DNA from: Prunus persica
Lineage: Eukaryota > Streptophyta > Magnoliopsida > Rosales > Rosaceae
NCBI RefSeq assembly: GCF_000346465.2
Contig: NC_034015.1
Location: 16,165,507 to 16,229,506, forward strand
Direction of reading: 5' to 3'
Length of the DNA: 64,000 bases
Shown here: piece by piece, positions 31,086 through 43,007 of the stretch
Numbering within the stretch: position 1 is the first letter of the stretch
Layout: each line of letters opens with the position of its first letter
Program-made: the position numbers and the translations under genes
The notes under the pieces: model-generated
The model's input: only the letters and a program-made list of their open reading frames with translations
Databases searched by the model: none
Told to the model about the DNA's origin: nothing

Positions 31086-31580
31086 TGTAGCAAAGGCACG
31101 AGATCGGCTCCGCCGTAGCATGATATTGTTTGCTATGGGCCCCCCTCTCTGCCCTCACTGTTTTGTTTCTGGGAACTCACGAGCAACTTCCCAGTGGGTC
31201 ATCCATCATAGGATTGCTCTAGCCCCAACTCGCTTAACTTCGGAGTTCCCAAAAGGGAACGTGCTAGATGGAGCTCTGCCTTAGGGGCCCACGTTCTCGT
31301 CGGCACATTCGCACCACACGGCAGAGTGGCTTTGATACCAAATTGTCACATCCCAGGATTAGCTCCGCCGTAACACGATATTGTCCGTTTTGGGTCCCCC
31401 TCTCTACCCTCATGATTTTGTTTCTGAGAACTCACTAGCAACTTCCCAGTGGGTCACCCATCCTAGGATTACTATAGCCCTAACTCGCTTAACTTCGGAG
31501 TTTCCATGACTTAGATAGAGGCGGGCATGTACATATAAGGCACATCACCCCCTCTCCGTTGGTCGATGTGGGATGTTACA
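31086..31580 (-). mobile_element. Decayed Cassandra TRIM, minus strand
   Basis: The right LTR (5' LTR of the element), 31344-31580, ends TGTTACA (complement of TGTAACATCCCACATCGAC). The primer-binding site complement TGGCTTTGATACCA lies at 31327-31340. A second, shorter LTR copy lies at about 31086-31278. Both carry the 5S-like stretch in reverse (cgcttaacttcggagtt; tgggtcaccca). Many differences from the element at 4407 and internal deletions show it is old. The target duplication is not recognisable. Confidence 0.8.
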
Positions 31581-31760
31581 AAATCCTTAGTCGTTTGGCT
31601 TAAAACAAGTACAAAAATTAGTAAGTCAAGCATTATTTTAAGTGTTTTTTCGTGTAAGACAGATACAAATAAACTCAATTTAATTCGAACCTTAACTGAA
31701 ATTTTGAGCTTTCGCAATAGCTGATTTCTCAAAGGTTTTGGACTAAACCTCATAAGACCG
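31581..31760 (-). pseudogene. Inverted remnant of a module-gene leader (unit 6)
   Basis: Read on the minus strand, this matches about 28380-28550: 'gaaatcagctattgcgaaagctcaaaatttcag', then 'attaaattgagtttatttgtatctgtcttacacg', then 'cgactaaggattt'. It stops exactly at the Cassandra end (31580). It shows that one unit was duplicated in inverted orientation and then mostly lost. Confidence 0.75.
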
Positions 31761-33923
31761 TTACTATTACCTGGGTAAAGGCACGAATATCCAATTTTGA
31801 ACTCAAGGCTGACTTCGACAATTGATGAAAATTCATGCGGTGGAAGAAGAGCAAGACAATCGCATTAAATACAATTTGAACCATGAAGGTCGGACGTTCC
31901 AACTTGTCTAAGCCAGCTAAAAGCACAAGAACTGAAGAAAATACAAAAGACCGCCAAACTCAGCTGCAGAGAAGAGGCCGGTAATCATGGCATTTCTTTT
32001 TTAACCAAGAGGACAAAATCCATATTCTAGAAAGACTACAAATAAGACATCTAATTTTTCTCTCAAGAACAAACATCTTATTTGAACTAACTTCAAATAC
32101 ACTTGACTCAAAACAACTTGCCAAACGTATCTCACAGCAGATCAATGGCTAAGACTTGAATCAACTCTTTTATCAATTTCTTGAGTCCCCAGTTGACAAC
32201 TCCTTATCGGAATTACTTTGTTATAGTTTTTAACCTTAATGCTCTGCCAACATCAGTGTTTGGTATGATTTTTATAAGCTAGTCACTTTTTATAGTTTAT
32301 CCAAGATCAAAATAGTATCTACAAGTCCTTTTGAGCATTGCAGATATTGTTGGCACTTTCATCGGACTCATTGTAATGTCTCAAGTAGATTACAGTGGTG
32401 TCCGATGAGCTCTGTTTATGTCCAACAACCATTCCCCCTTTTTGTTGTTAGGTTATTTATTGTTTTTAATCAAATGTATTTAGTCTGAATAGATTCACAT
32501 TTGCTTTCTTGTAACAATATTATGCCTTTCAGACATAATCAACTTTGAACTTTTATTGTACCTTCTGTCCGATGTTAGTTTAAAGTTGGTGTTTCTTCCA
32601 AGTTTTATTCCATAGCAAGTGAAATATTGAAGTCCTCTTAACTGAGGCATGGAAAAGAACTTATCCGAGCGAGATTCCCTACTTGGAGCACAATGGCTTT
32701 GATTAGAGGTTAGGATCAATGAGCCCAGCACTATTTTCACATCACTTGATCACTCATTTTCTCTTTCTACTAAAAGAGTAAAGCATAGTAGTGGCACGCC
32801 TAACGCATTTAAAGAGAAGGACAGCGTCAAAGTCCAAACCAAGGGCCCAAACGAACCTTTCTTGATCAACAAGTAACACATTGTAGTTGAGCATCAACCT
32901 GCAAAAGGACTGAGGCATCGCAATGTTCTCCAGAAGCCCACAAACACTTTTGGCACGTATTAGACATATATACATCTTTGTCACAACATTCAATCATCAA
33001 CCACATTGTAGGGTTTTGTGAGAACATAATTAGTATAATAATTTGCATCTACTAAAAATTGAATGCCTACCTTAGCAAATTGATTAATTGAAACAACTAA
33101 TTAATGTATGAATTAAACATATACCCTCCTTACAACATTCCATCATCACATATGACGTAATTGTGAAACAATAAAAACCAATTATATTATATATGATTTA
33201 ATATGGTATAGCTCAGTTGGTTGAGCTCCTCTATCTCCATCTATATGAACACCTGATAAATATTACTGTAAATTCCTTCCCCTAATCGCTTGCACTAAAC
33301 AGAAACCCTATTGTATGAATTAAACATATACAACCTCGTATTCACAATATCTAGTCATCACATACGACGTACTAGTGAGACAAAATTGGTATAACAATTA
33401 GTACATACAAAAAATTTATTTGTGACAGCAACTTATGAGGGCTGAAATTAAATCAGGTGGGGGTTGCAGACCCCAAAACGTCCATTATCCATCCAAGATT
33501 TCCATAACAAGTCAGCACCTGCTCCGAAGTTTATCCAACTAAGAAACAAACAAAAGAGTAATACAACTCCGCTGGACCAATGGAACATCACCTCGTATGT
33601 CCACGTGGCAACCAGAAACCGGACTCCGATGTACCCCGCCGTACCGGATCCATACTCCAATAAATAAAGGATTAAGGAATAAATTAGATTTTTCCAAAAA
33701 TGCACCAAAGTTTCCTAGTTTTCCCTCGCATTTCTCGCACAGGTCCATCTTGCTTTTAAATGCCTCCTAAAAACACACCATAATTTCCCATTTACGATTT
33801 TCGGGTATTAATATATTTTTTTTCTGTACAATTGGTTTTAATTCTCACTCACTTCTCACTTCCGCTGAAAACCCATTTTCGTGGACTCTCTCTGTCTCTC
33901 CGTCTCTTCTTCTCTGTGTGAAA
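31761..33923. other. Intergenic region between the cluster and the kinase gene
   Basis: AT-rich. Several short frames are present but none with recognisable content. About 33480-33670 is more GC-rich and may be upstream promoter sequence of the kinase. About 33840-33923 is a pyrimidine-rich likely 5'UTR. Confidence 0.4.
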
Positions 33924-36900
33924 ATGCAAACAGAAGCTCCAGCAATGGCGGGACATGAGGTCCTCCCAGTATCACGCGGCGAGGCCTGCAACTCGTGCCC
34001 AACCTCCTCCCTCGAGAACATCGAGAAAGGTTACTGTGGAAGCGCGCCGTCATTTGACCCCAGCTGGCTCATTGACCCGAGCTGCGTCGAGATTGGTCCA
34101 AAAATCACAGAAGGGCCACGCTCTACGGTCTTCCAAGGCTTGTGGGTCCCATTTCTTGCACTGGAACACTGTCTCTGTATCTGTTTGCTCTTTTTTTTTC
34201 TTGGTTGTGCTTCTTGACTAGGTTGCTCACATTGTTTGCATGTTCTTGAATTGTCTTGCTTTTGGTGCTGGTTTGTTTGGTTGAGTTGGTGTCTTTGTTT
34301 TGGTTTGGTCTGTGAGTTGCTTTAGTCTTGGAATTCTGGGTCTTTCTGATAAACCCTTTTGAGGGTTTTTGATGTTTTATGCGTTTTAACGAGTCTTGGT
34401 GTTTTTGGGTGCCAATTGTTAATTTCAGAGCCACATTTAGATTTTCTTTGATCTTAAGTCCTGGTTCTCATTATTGGTAAACCCTTTGTGAGTGAAAAGT
34501 GAGTTAAGGTCTCCTTGTGGTACATTTGTCATATAACTCTAATTTATTTCCAAGATTAGATTGTACATTCTTTCGAGTAAGGAAGCAGAGAGAATTTCGT
34601 GCTATTATGCTGCATATACAGAGTTTTTGTATAAATTCATTGCCTTAAATCCACAGTAAATTATAATTAGAGGGTCCTTAGTGTAACCCTTTTTAAGTTT
34701 TGCATGTTTTTCTTTTGGGGGTGGTCTTATATCAATGTGTTATAGTGGTTGGATCACCGTTTTTACTAGGAGAAGACATACCCTGAATGGCATTGATGAG
34801 AATCATTATTGAGAGAAATCATGTGGTTTTAACTGCTTTTGGTGAATACTCCAAATTGGACGTGATCATTCAGGATTTTGCAGTCCACTCATTTGCGGTT
34901 GTGGATGCTCCAAAATGGGATGCAAACATTCTGCATTTGGAATCTATTCATTTATTAGCAGAGGAGGGATCAAAAATTAATTTATTATAGGTTTTGTTGA
35001 ATTGTGATCAAGGCCTCCCTTATTTCTCTGCAAGTCATCACTCTGAAATGAGGCATTGAGGCGTGTAGCGTTTCTATGCTCTCAGTAGTTGCATAAATGC
35101 AATCATGACGATTATTAGCAGTACATAATGCAAGTGAGAAAATCTGTTGGCAATCTTTTAAATATTATATAGGACCGAAACCATCCTACATTAATCACCA
35201 AGCAAAATAGTTCAAGGAAGGAGGTATGTATTAATGTGTGGTAGATTAGAAATTTAAAATCATTGGTTACTTATGGTAGGTGATATCTCTTGTTTTAATT
35301 TAGAAGCCCTGGCCATTATTTATGGTGTCTTTTATGTTTCAGTATCCCGGGGGACTAGGAGACGGGGTAGGGTAGTGAGACGGCAGGCAGGTGGGTTCAA
35401 CCAACAGCATTTGCATATCATAATGAGATTATTAACGTATGGATCGTTGGTATTTGAGGACGTAATATCAGTTGATGAGGCCAGATTAATATTAGACTTT
35501 GAAGTTTTAATATAAAGATTAATGAAGAGTAAACAGTTTTAGACTTTTAGGCATATACAGGACAGAGAGAATTATCATCTGATATTTGGTTTTTGGCGAC
35601 ATAATATCAGTTGATGAGACCAGATTATATTTAAAGAAGTTCAGCTATAAAGATATGTTACCAAGTCCATAGGTTTAGGTACATGCAGGACCAAGAAAAT
35701 TGCATGATACAGCACAGTTTGCCAAGAAGTGGTAACAAGGAGTTTTAATTATTTGGCTGCTTGGGCCAATTTGAACAGATGGAAAACAGGAGAAGACACT
35801 CTGCGATTGAGTAGAGTTGAAAAGTGTAGTGTTTGTAAAGGTTAGTATAATTTATGTGTCATCCTTCAATGCAAGGAAAAAAATTTAAAACACAGCTGTC
35901 ATGATAATTATTTGGATCATAGAAGTTGCCCTATCTAGAGCGGAATGGCAAACTACGTAGTGAGGAATAGCAAATAAGGATATCTTTAGATCTTTTTAAC
36001 TTGGCGAGGCCTTTTTTAGATTCATTAACTTAGTTTATTTATAGTTATCATATCTTTTATACCCGAAGGTTGAATTCCTGGAAAGCGAGCATATTCCAAC
36101 GTAGATGTCACTGAGGACACAAATCTAATCTCTTTGTTGCAGTTAGTATGAAAATCATTAATGATTAATGTCAGTAGAAAAGGTTTGTAGCAGGGTCTTG
36201 CTTCTTACGCTAAATGATTTTCTGAAACCTACTATATGAGACGGGATTTTACTCGTATTGTGTGCAAAACTTAAATGGTATCGTGTGTTTTTTTATAATG
36301 TGTGTGTATAACTCATAAATCTGAGTGTTGTTCCATGCTGCAATGGAGGAATGTTTAGTTCTGGATGATGATAGGGTGCTGACTCTTTCAAGGCTATGTT
36401 TCTAGGTACAAATCCAAGCCTGTCGCTGTAAAAATTATAGAGCCAACCAAAGAATCAACTGAATTGAAGGAAAAATTTCAGAGAGAGGTTATACTTCTTG
36501 CAAAGGTGAAACATGACAATATTGTGAAGGTATCCTACTACTTATTTCCTCTTATTTGTTCTCATGCCTGCATTTTTTATAAATATATACTGTTTGTTCA
36601 TCATTTCTTGGAATTGGAAAGCCTTTTCTCTCTTTTGTAGAGGACTTTAACAACTTGTACCTGCCTGGTATGAGTTCTATACTATTCTGGTTCCTCAGTT
36701 CCTCGGTTTGGTTATTAGAAGAAAACATTTATGTAAATTGACCTTTTGTTTCAAGAAACATCTTTCTTCGATTTATATCAAGGTGATGAGATGAAATCGT
36801 AACCTGAGGAAATGAACACCTCTGAGATCGCTGTACTTTTGTTCCTAAATTGGTATTCAATGCCCTTTTAGCTTCTGCAAACTGGTTGCCTAAATATTAA

Positions 36901-38995
36901 AGTAATGATGGTTTGGGATAATCTTTGCTTGGAGTAGTACTTGTTCCCTCACGATTCCTTAAATTACTCATAATGTAACCATATATGGAACTTTTGGTAC
37001 TATACTGACTGTGAGAATAAAGTATCTTTGACAAACAACTCCTGCTATACATCACTGTATGTGATTACAGTTCCTTTTTTGAGAATTTACTAGCACTCTA
37101 AGAACTGATAGAGTATTATCTGCACGAAACCTACATATTAAGGAATAGAATCTACATATTAATAGTGATGATAGTATTATCTGGAACTTTTAGTATAAAT
37201 TATGAGATATAGTGATGATAGTAATTTGGAAATCTACATATTAAGGAATAAAATCTCTTTTCCTTTTTGGTTTCTGTATCTTTCGGTTTCACCATGCTTC
37301 ACCTCTAAATGTATCTAGATTCATATCAGTGTCACTTATTCAAGCTTGAACATCTTACGTTCATGATCAATGCCCTTTGCCCATGTGCTCATATAAGTCA
37401 TTGCTCTGAAACAGTTTATTGGTGCGTGTTTTGAACCATCTCTGATGATACTTACTGAGCTTATGAGAGGTGGTACAGTTCAGAAGCATCTGCGGAACAT
37501 CAGGCCACAGACCCTAGATCTAAAGCTTTCCATAAGTTTTGCATTGGATATAAGTCGGGCTATGGAATACTTGCATGCAAATGGTATTATCCATCGTGAT
37601 TTAAAGCCAGGTAATTTTTCTTTTTCCTTTTCTTTTTTCTGGTTGTTCTAGTTATTTTAGTTTATTTTGATGATGGGCAACTGATCAGGCGTTTGGGTTG
37701 GCAACATATCCCGCTTGTAATTGTAAATGAGGTCCTTAGTGGATCCACAAAAATATTTAATCATTTCTGGTTTTGAACATTTGCCAGAATGCTATCGTTA
37801 GAATCATCCTGTTTTCTTTTAGTTTTGCACGCTCGTCTAAGTTCTAATTCTAGAGTATTAGACAATATGGTTGAAACATTGTTTATCGCAGAAATTGAGT
37901 TCTAATCTAAAAAATAACCTTCTTTTCTTTCCCAGCCAATCTACTTCTTACAGAAGACATGAAGCAAATTAAGCTGGCTGATTTCGGGCATGCTAGAGAG
38001 GAGATAGCGGGTGCAATGACTAGTGAGGCTGGTACATACCGGTGGATGGCTCCTGAGGTGCAGTTTTTTGTGTTACTTGTTCAAATTTTTATACTGCAAA
38101 AAATTTCATAATATGGCTAATTTTTTTTCTTTTTATCTGAATTAGTTATTCCACACAGAGCCACTTCCAAGAGGAGTGAAGAAGCAATATGATCACAAGG
38201 CAGATGTGTACAGCTTCTCCATAGTTCTGTGGGAGTTGCTGATGAACGAAACTCCATTCAGGGGAAGGGCTAGTATAATGGCAGCATATGCTACAGCGAA
38301 AGTAAGTCCTGCATTTAAACATAAAATAATATTCCAGAAACCCGAAAACTCTATCTGATAGCTACTGCAAGCTCTTTAGCACTCCTATCTGTATTCTCTT
38401 TTAAAACTCAGCCCACTTCATTCCATGGTGCTTGATCTTTTCGAATTGCCTTAGATTTACTAAGAAACTTGTATGATTGTTTATATTTTGGAAAGTTTGA
38501 TTTTGCTGCTGATCCGATGAACTGAGTGTAACATGAAAACAATTTTTTGAAAGTTAAATGACTGTTGGTGGATTTTTCTTTTGCCATGGAAACAGATGTT
38601 CTATGATTTGCTACATTCTGTGGAAACATTTGGATGAATTTTTTGCTCTTGCTTTGCAGGCAGTACGGCCGAGCCTGGATGACATTCCTGAGCAGATCAT
38701 CCCACTCCTGGAGTCCTGTTGGGCACATGACCCAAAGACCCGGCCTGAGTTCATGGAAATCACAGATTTTCTTTCCAACTTGTTCAAGGAACTGTGTTCA
38801 ACTGAGGCTGAACCTCCCAAAGTCGTTGAGACTGAAGTTGAACATCCTGAGAACTGCAATGTGAAGAAAGAAGAATCGGCAATTACCAACCATGTGATTG
38901 ACAGGCCTGAAGAGAAGAAGAAGGGTAAAAGGCGAACGAAGAGCAGATCATTAAGCTTCTTGAGGTGCTTTGTATGTAAGTGCTGGTGTGGTTGA
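33924..38995 (+). CDS. Raf-like (group C, ATN1-related) protein kinase, 383 aa, 6 exons
   Basis: Exons: 33924-34141, 36406-36529, 37415-37610, 37936-38057, 38146-38301 and 38660-38995. All junctions are GT-AG and the total is 384 codons. The kinase domain runs from about residue 55 to 310. It shows a glycine loop ([12 protein letters not shown], with the first Gly replaced), VAVK with Lys82, HRDLKP with catalytic Asp176, DFG at 195-197, GTYRWMAPE ending at 220, and the [18 protein letters not shown] segment. The WLIDPS...GPKI lead-in and [17 protein letters not shown] are typical of the plant Raf-like C group near ATN1. Such soluble kinases phosphorylate Ser/Thr and sometimes Tyr in signalling. 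The C-terminus is basic ([12 protein letters not shown]) and ends in a Cys cluster, CFVCKCWCG, suggesting lipid anchoring (inference). Intron 1 is 2.26 kb with only degenerate sequence. The exact orthologue is not assigned. Confidence 0.88.
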
Positions 38996-40272
38996 CAAGT
39001 GGCATTGTGGGTTCTGTTTTGGGTTCTTTAGGGCTGAGGGGCTCACTCCACAGGCTAGGAATTGTTTTGGTTATTCACTCACCTTTTGTAGGATACACAG
39101 AAGAACTACAGATATAGATAGGTACACACAGCCAGGGTTTCTGAGCTGAACTGTTGTTATGTAACTTGTGTTACAGGCAACTGTACAGAAATTACATTGG
39201 TAGGAACCTTAGAATAAAAAAAACAAAAAAACAAAAAAAAAACAGATAGAGAGCTAGAGAGGGAGTTGGATACAAAGTGTTTTCCCGGTTGGGATTGCTT
39301 TACAAATCAAGAGCTTAATCTTTTGTCAATTTTGATCTTTAGCATTTTATTTTTATTTCAAATTCTTCTCAAACCATTGGATTTTGTATTTCATTTTCAT
39401 AGGTATGCTGGCTTGTCCCTTTAAAACTCTTAGATTTTGGAATATTTTGTTTCGTACAAGTTAATGTGATTAGTCATAATGACTCCCTTTCTGATGCTTG
39501 AATTGTTGGCTATGGCAAAATTAGTACAAGTTAAAACAGTAGGCTTTCAGATAAGGATCTTGTTTCCTTTTCTATGCTGGTTGCTTAGCAGTGCTTATCT
39601 TATGCGTTGACTAAGCAACAACATCATTGCTAGTGGTAACTATATCCAAGTTATGTGAATTTGTAAAGAAGGTAAAAAGCTATTTTTAAGTCCAAAGTTT
39701 TTAATTTTGGATAATTTACTAATGAAAAGATGTGTAGGGTTCCATATCAAAACTTTTCAGGTTCTAAAAACGCTTTGATTAGATTGTAGATGATTGCACG
39801 TATACATATACGACAATAAAATATGTAAGTATTTGTATTAATTTGGGGTTTTTGCATGTTACAAAAATTGTAATAAATGTTGGACTCACATAATTAGTGT
39901 ATATCGAAGATCGAGAGACGTGCTATAATTTGAGTGGGATAAATATGTAACAGCAGCGGGTATTTTGATACAAGGAACAAATTTTCAAGAGGAGAAAGTG
40001 GGTCATGAATTTTTTCCATATTCAACTAAAAACTATAGCTTTTTTATTAGGGTGACGTGGCCGTAAATCAAGGAGAGTTAGTACAAGAAACCGGACAGGA
40101 GGGAGGGAGGGAGGGAGGGAGAGAGTAGAGATAAACAATAAAGAAATAAAATAAAGTAATAATATTAAATTAAATTATTATGAAAAGGTAGCTGTCAGGA
40201 TGAGTCATTGTGGCTTCTGCATCGTCACGATCTAATCCAGTGAAACGTGGACAGCTGGACACATCTTCCTCG

Positions 40273-40278
40273 CACGTG
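40273..40278. promoter_or_regulatory. G-box (CACGTG) upstream of a G-box-binding factor gene
   Basis: A perfect CACGTG core in CGCACGTGTC, about 200 bp before the pyrimidine-rich presumed 5'UTR. Because the downstream gene encodes a G-box-binding bZIP, autoregulation is possible but unproven. Confidence 0.45.
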
Positions 40279-40612
40279 TCTCCCCCGCCAAACCCTAACC
40301 CTTTTTGTTCCGGTAGACCACCGCCACACTGGATCACTCCGTACAGCCCCCAACCCACATATCTACTCAGCCCCCCCAAACCCAAAGCCGAAGCCCCATC
40401 CCCAAACAACGACAAAACTAAAACTAAAACTACTTAGAGAGAAAAAGCTGAAGCCTTCATCTCTCTCTCTCTCTCTCTCGCTCTCGCCCACGTAGTTTTG
40501 AATTGAAGGTTCTAAATTCGAAAACCCTAGATTCCTAATTTGTTAGCCGTTGATCTTAAATAAAGTGTTGTTCCACCTGGACTTCCACCTCACTCTCCTA
40601 AACGCCATGAAA

Positions 40613-40616
<4 letters not shown>

Positions 40617-40660
<44 letters not shown>
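40617..40660. repeat. (CT)n microsatellite
   Basis: About 22 uninterrupted CT units in the presumed 5'UTR or leader intron of the bZIP gene. Confidence 0.95.
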
Positions 40661-40663
<3 letters not shown>

Positions 40664-41135
40664 TATATAATGCAAATCACGCGTCTCATGGCCTGATTTC
40701 CCGTAAATTGCCTTTCTGTTCGTTTTGTGTTTGTATTATTCCACGGATTGTGTCAAAATCTGAGCTTTGTTGAATTCTTTGTTGCGTACGCAAGTTAATC
40801 TGTTGCGCTTATTGGCTGCTATTCATATACTATCAGCTTTTGCTTCAGCTCTGTGATAATGGTTTGATTGAATTTTGAGCTTGCTGTAGGAAAATTAGTT
40901 AAATTGAGATAAGGGTAGGTGTAATTTAATCCCCAGTTGATAAATTTCATGGCTTTGAGTGTCAAATCGGTGCCTGAATAGTAAATATTTGACAATTTGA
41001 AGGGGATTTTTCAGTCTTTCCCTCTCAACCCTTCTTTGGTTAACCACATTTTTTGTTTTGGTTAATCTTGATTAATTGAACCATCTAATTACTTATCTTA
41101 GGGCTGTTAATTTTGTTGTTTCGCAGGTGCTTCAT

Positions 41136-41139
<4 letters not shown>

Positions 41140-41174
<35 letters not shown>
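41140..41174. repeat. (AT)n microsatellite
   Basis: About 17 TA units, 60 bp before the bZIP start codon and probably in a leader intron. Confidence 0.9.
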
Positions 41175-41176
<2 letters not shown>

Positions 41177-41232
41177 AATAAACGTGATCTGTTAAATTGT
41201 GAACTTAAGGGGTGTTTTCTGGGCCAACAAAA

Positions 41233-42958
41233 ATGGGGACAGGGGAAGAGGGCACGCCTTCTAAGCCTTCCAAACAAGCTTCTACAGCTCAGGTAGTCCC
41301 TCCCTCCCTCCTCCTAAGTCCTCAATTCTTTCCCCTCAAGTTTTTAATCAGTCTCCCATGAATTTACAGGAAATACCAACAACACCTTCATATCCGGATT
41401 GGTCCAGCTCTATGCAGGTTCATGATGAAAACACATTCTGGGTCAATATGTGATTTTTTTTTTTAAGTAAGCAGATAGATAAATATGATATCTTGATAAA
41501 TAATTTTAATAGCTCATAGCTTCTTGTTTAGGCTTATTATGGTCCTGGAGCTACTCCACCTCCCTTTTTCGCCTCTACTGTTGCTTCCCCAACTCCACAT
41601 CCCTATATGTGGGGAGCCCAAGTAAATGTCTTTTCCTTTGTTACATAGGAAAGAAGATTGCATTTTTTTTTTTTGGTTGAAAAAAGGTGGTGTTTATTCT
41701 CTTTTTGTGTTTCAGCATCCTATGATGCCGCCATATGGAACTCCAGTTCCGTACCCAGCCATGTATCCTCCAGGTGGAGTTTATGCTCATCCTAGTATGG
41801 TCGCGGTATGATGCTATCCCTCTCATATGATTATATCCCCTTCGCAAACCAACTCTGACCTATTTGCTTTATACACGTCTGTCCATCTTCATTGATAAAA
41901 ATGGCCTCTATGATGTTATCTAAGATTTCAACCTCATCAGCTGATTTCTTGCATTCATTTACTCTTTAGACTCCAGCCTCAGCACAGACAAATCCAGAGT
42001 TGGAAGGGAAGGGCCCAGATGGGAAAGAGCGGGTTTCAACCAAAAAACCCAAGGGAACTGCAGGAAATACAGGTTTGGTTGGTGGCAAGGCTGGGGAGAG
42101 TGGAAAAGCAACTTCAGGTTCAGGAAATGATGGCGCTTCACAAAGGTGTGCTAATCTTTGCTTTGGATTTCTCCTTTTGACAATTTTTTAGATTTCTCTT
42201 TTCTCTTTTTACATTGGCTCCGTGCAAGATTTTTGTATCAGTGTGGTGCCTTGTTGTCTGACTCTAAATTTTTTGGATAATAGTGGTGAAAGTGGTAGTG
42301 AGGGTTCATCAGATGGCAGTGAAGATAATGCTAACCAACAGGTGTGTATAAGCATTTTAGCTAATTGCTCCTAGGTGTTGGTTGTTACTTTGCTCGACTA
42401 ACAAAGTTGCGGGCCCATCTGGAAAATTATTGTTGCCCATTTTTCGCTTGCCCACATCTAGACTTAGATATTCTGTGTTGGACTTTATACTTCCATATTA
42501 ACCTGTTCGAACAAAATTTCTTCTGGTATGATGTATTCTTTTTCTTCTAATGAAAACATGGTTGATTTCTCTCTAGGAGTATGGTGCAAACAAGAGGGGA
42601 AGCTTTGACAAGATGCTTGCAGATGGTATATTAATCGTGTTCAACTTCCTGCTTGTGTTATATTTGTAAAATGGTTTGCTCATAATTAATTTTCCAGGAG
42701 CAAATGCACAGAATACTGGGGCAAATGTTCAAGCTTCAGTGCCTGGGAAGCCTGTCTCTATGCCTGCTACTAATCTGAATATCGGAATGGACTTATGGAA
42801 TTCAACCCCTGCAGGTGCTGGAGGAGCAAAAATGAGAGCAAATCCATCAGGAGCTCCATCAGCTGCGGGTGCTGACCACTGGATTCAAGTACGAATCTTT
42901 CTGTTATCTTCTAAATTGTTATTTTGTAATCACTATCCGTGCAAAAATTTACACGCAC

Positions 42959-43007
<49 letters not shown>

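Larger units (their letters stand above)
38996..41232. other. Kinase 3' region and 5' region of the bZIP gene
   Basis: About 38996-39350 is the 3'UTR of the kinase (A-rich run at 39217-39242). About 40090-40125 is a GGGA repeat. A G-box CACGTG lies at 40273-40278. CT microsatellites occur at about 40461-40479 and 40617-40660, and an AT microsatellite at about 41140-41174. The pyrimidine-rich stretch before a long gap to the ATG at 41233 suggests one or more 5'UTR introns of the bZIP gene. Confidence 0.5.

Noticed and set aside
33206..33280. tRNA gene ('ggtatagctcagttggttgagc')
   Set aside because: Only a 5' D-arm-like start; no T-arm consensus or acceptor closure follows.
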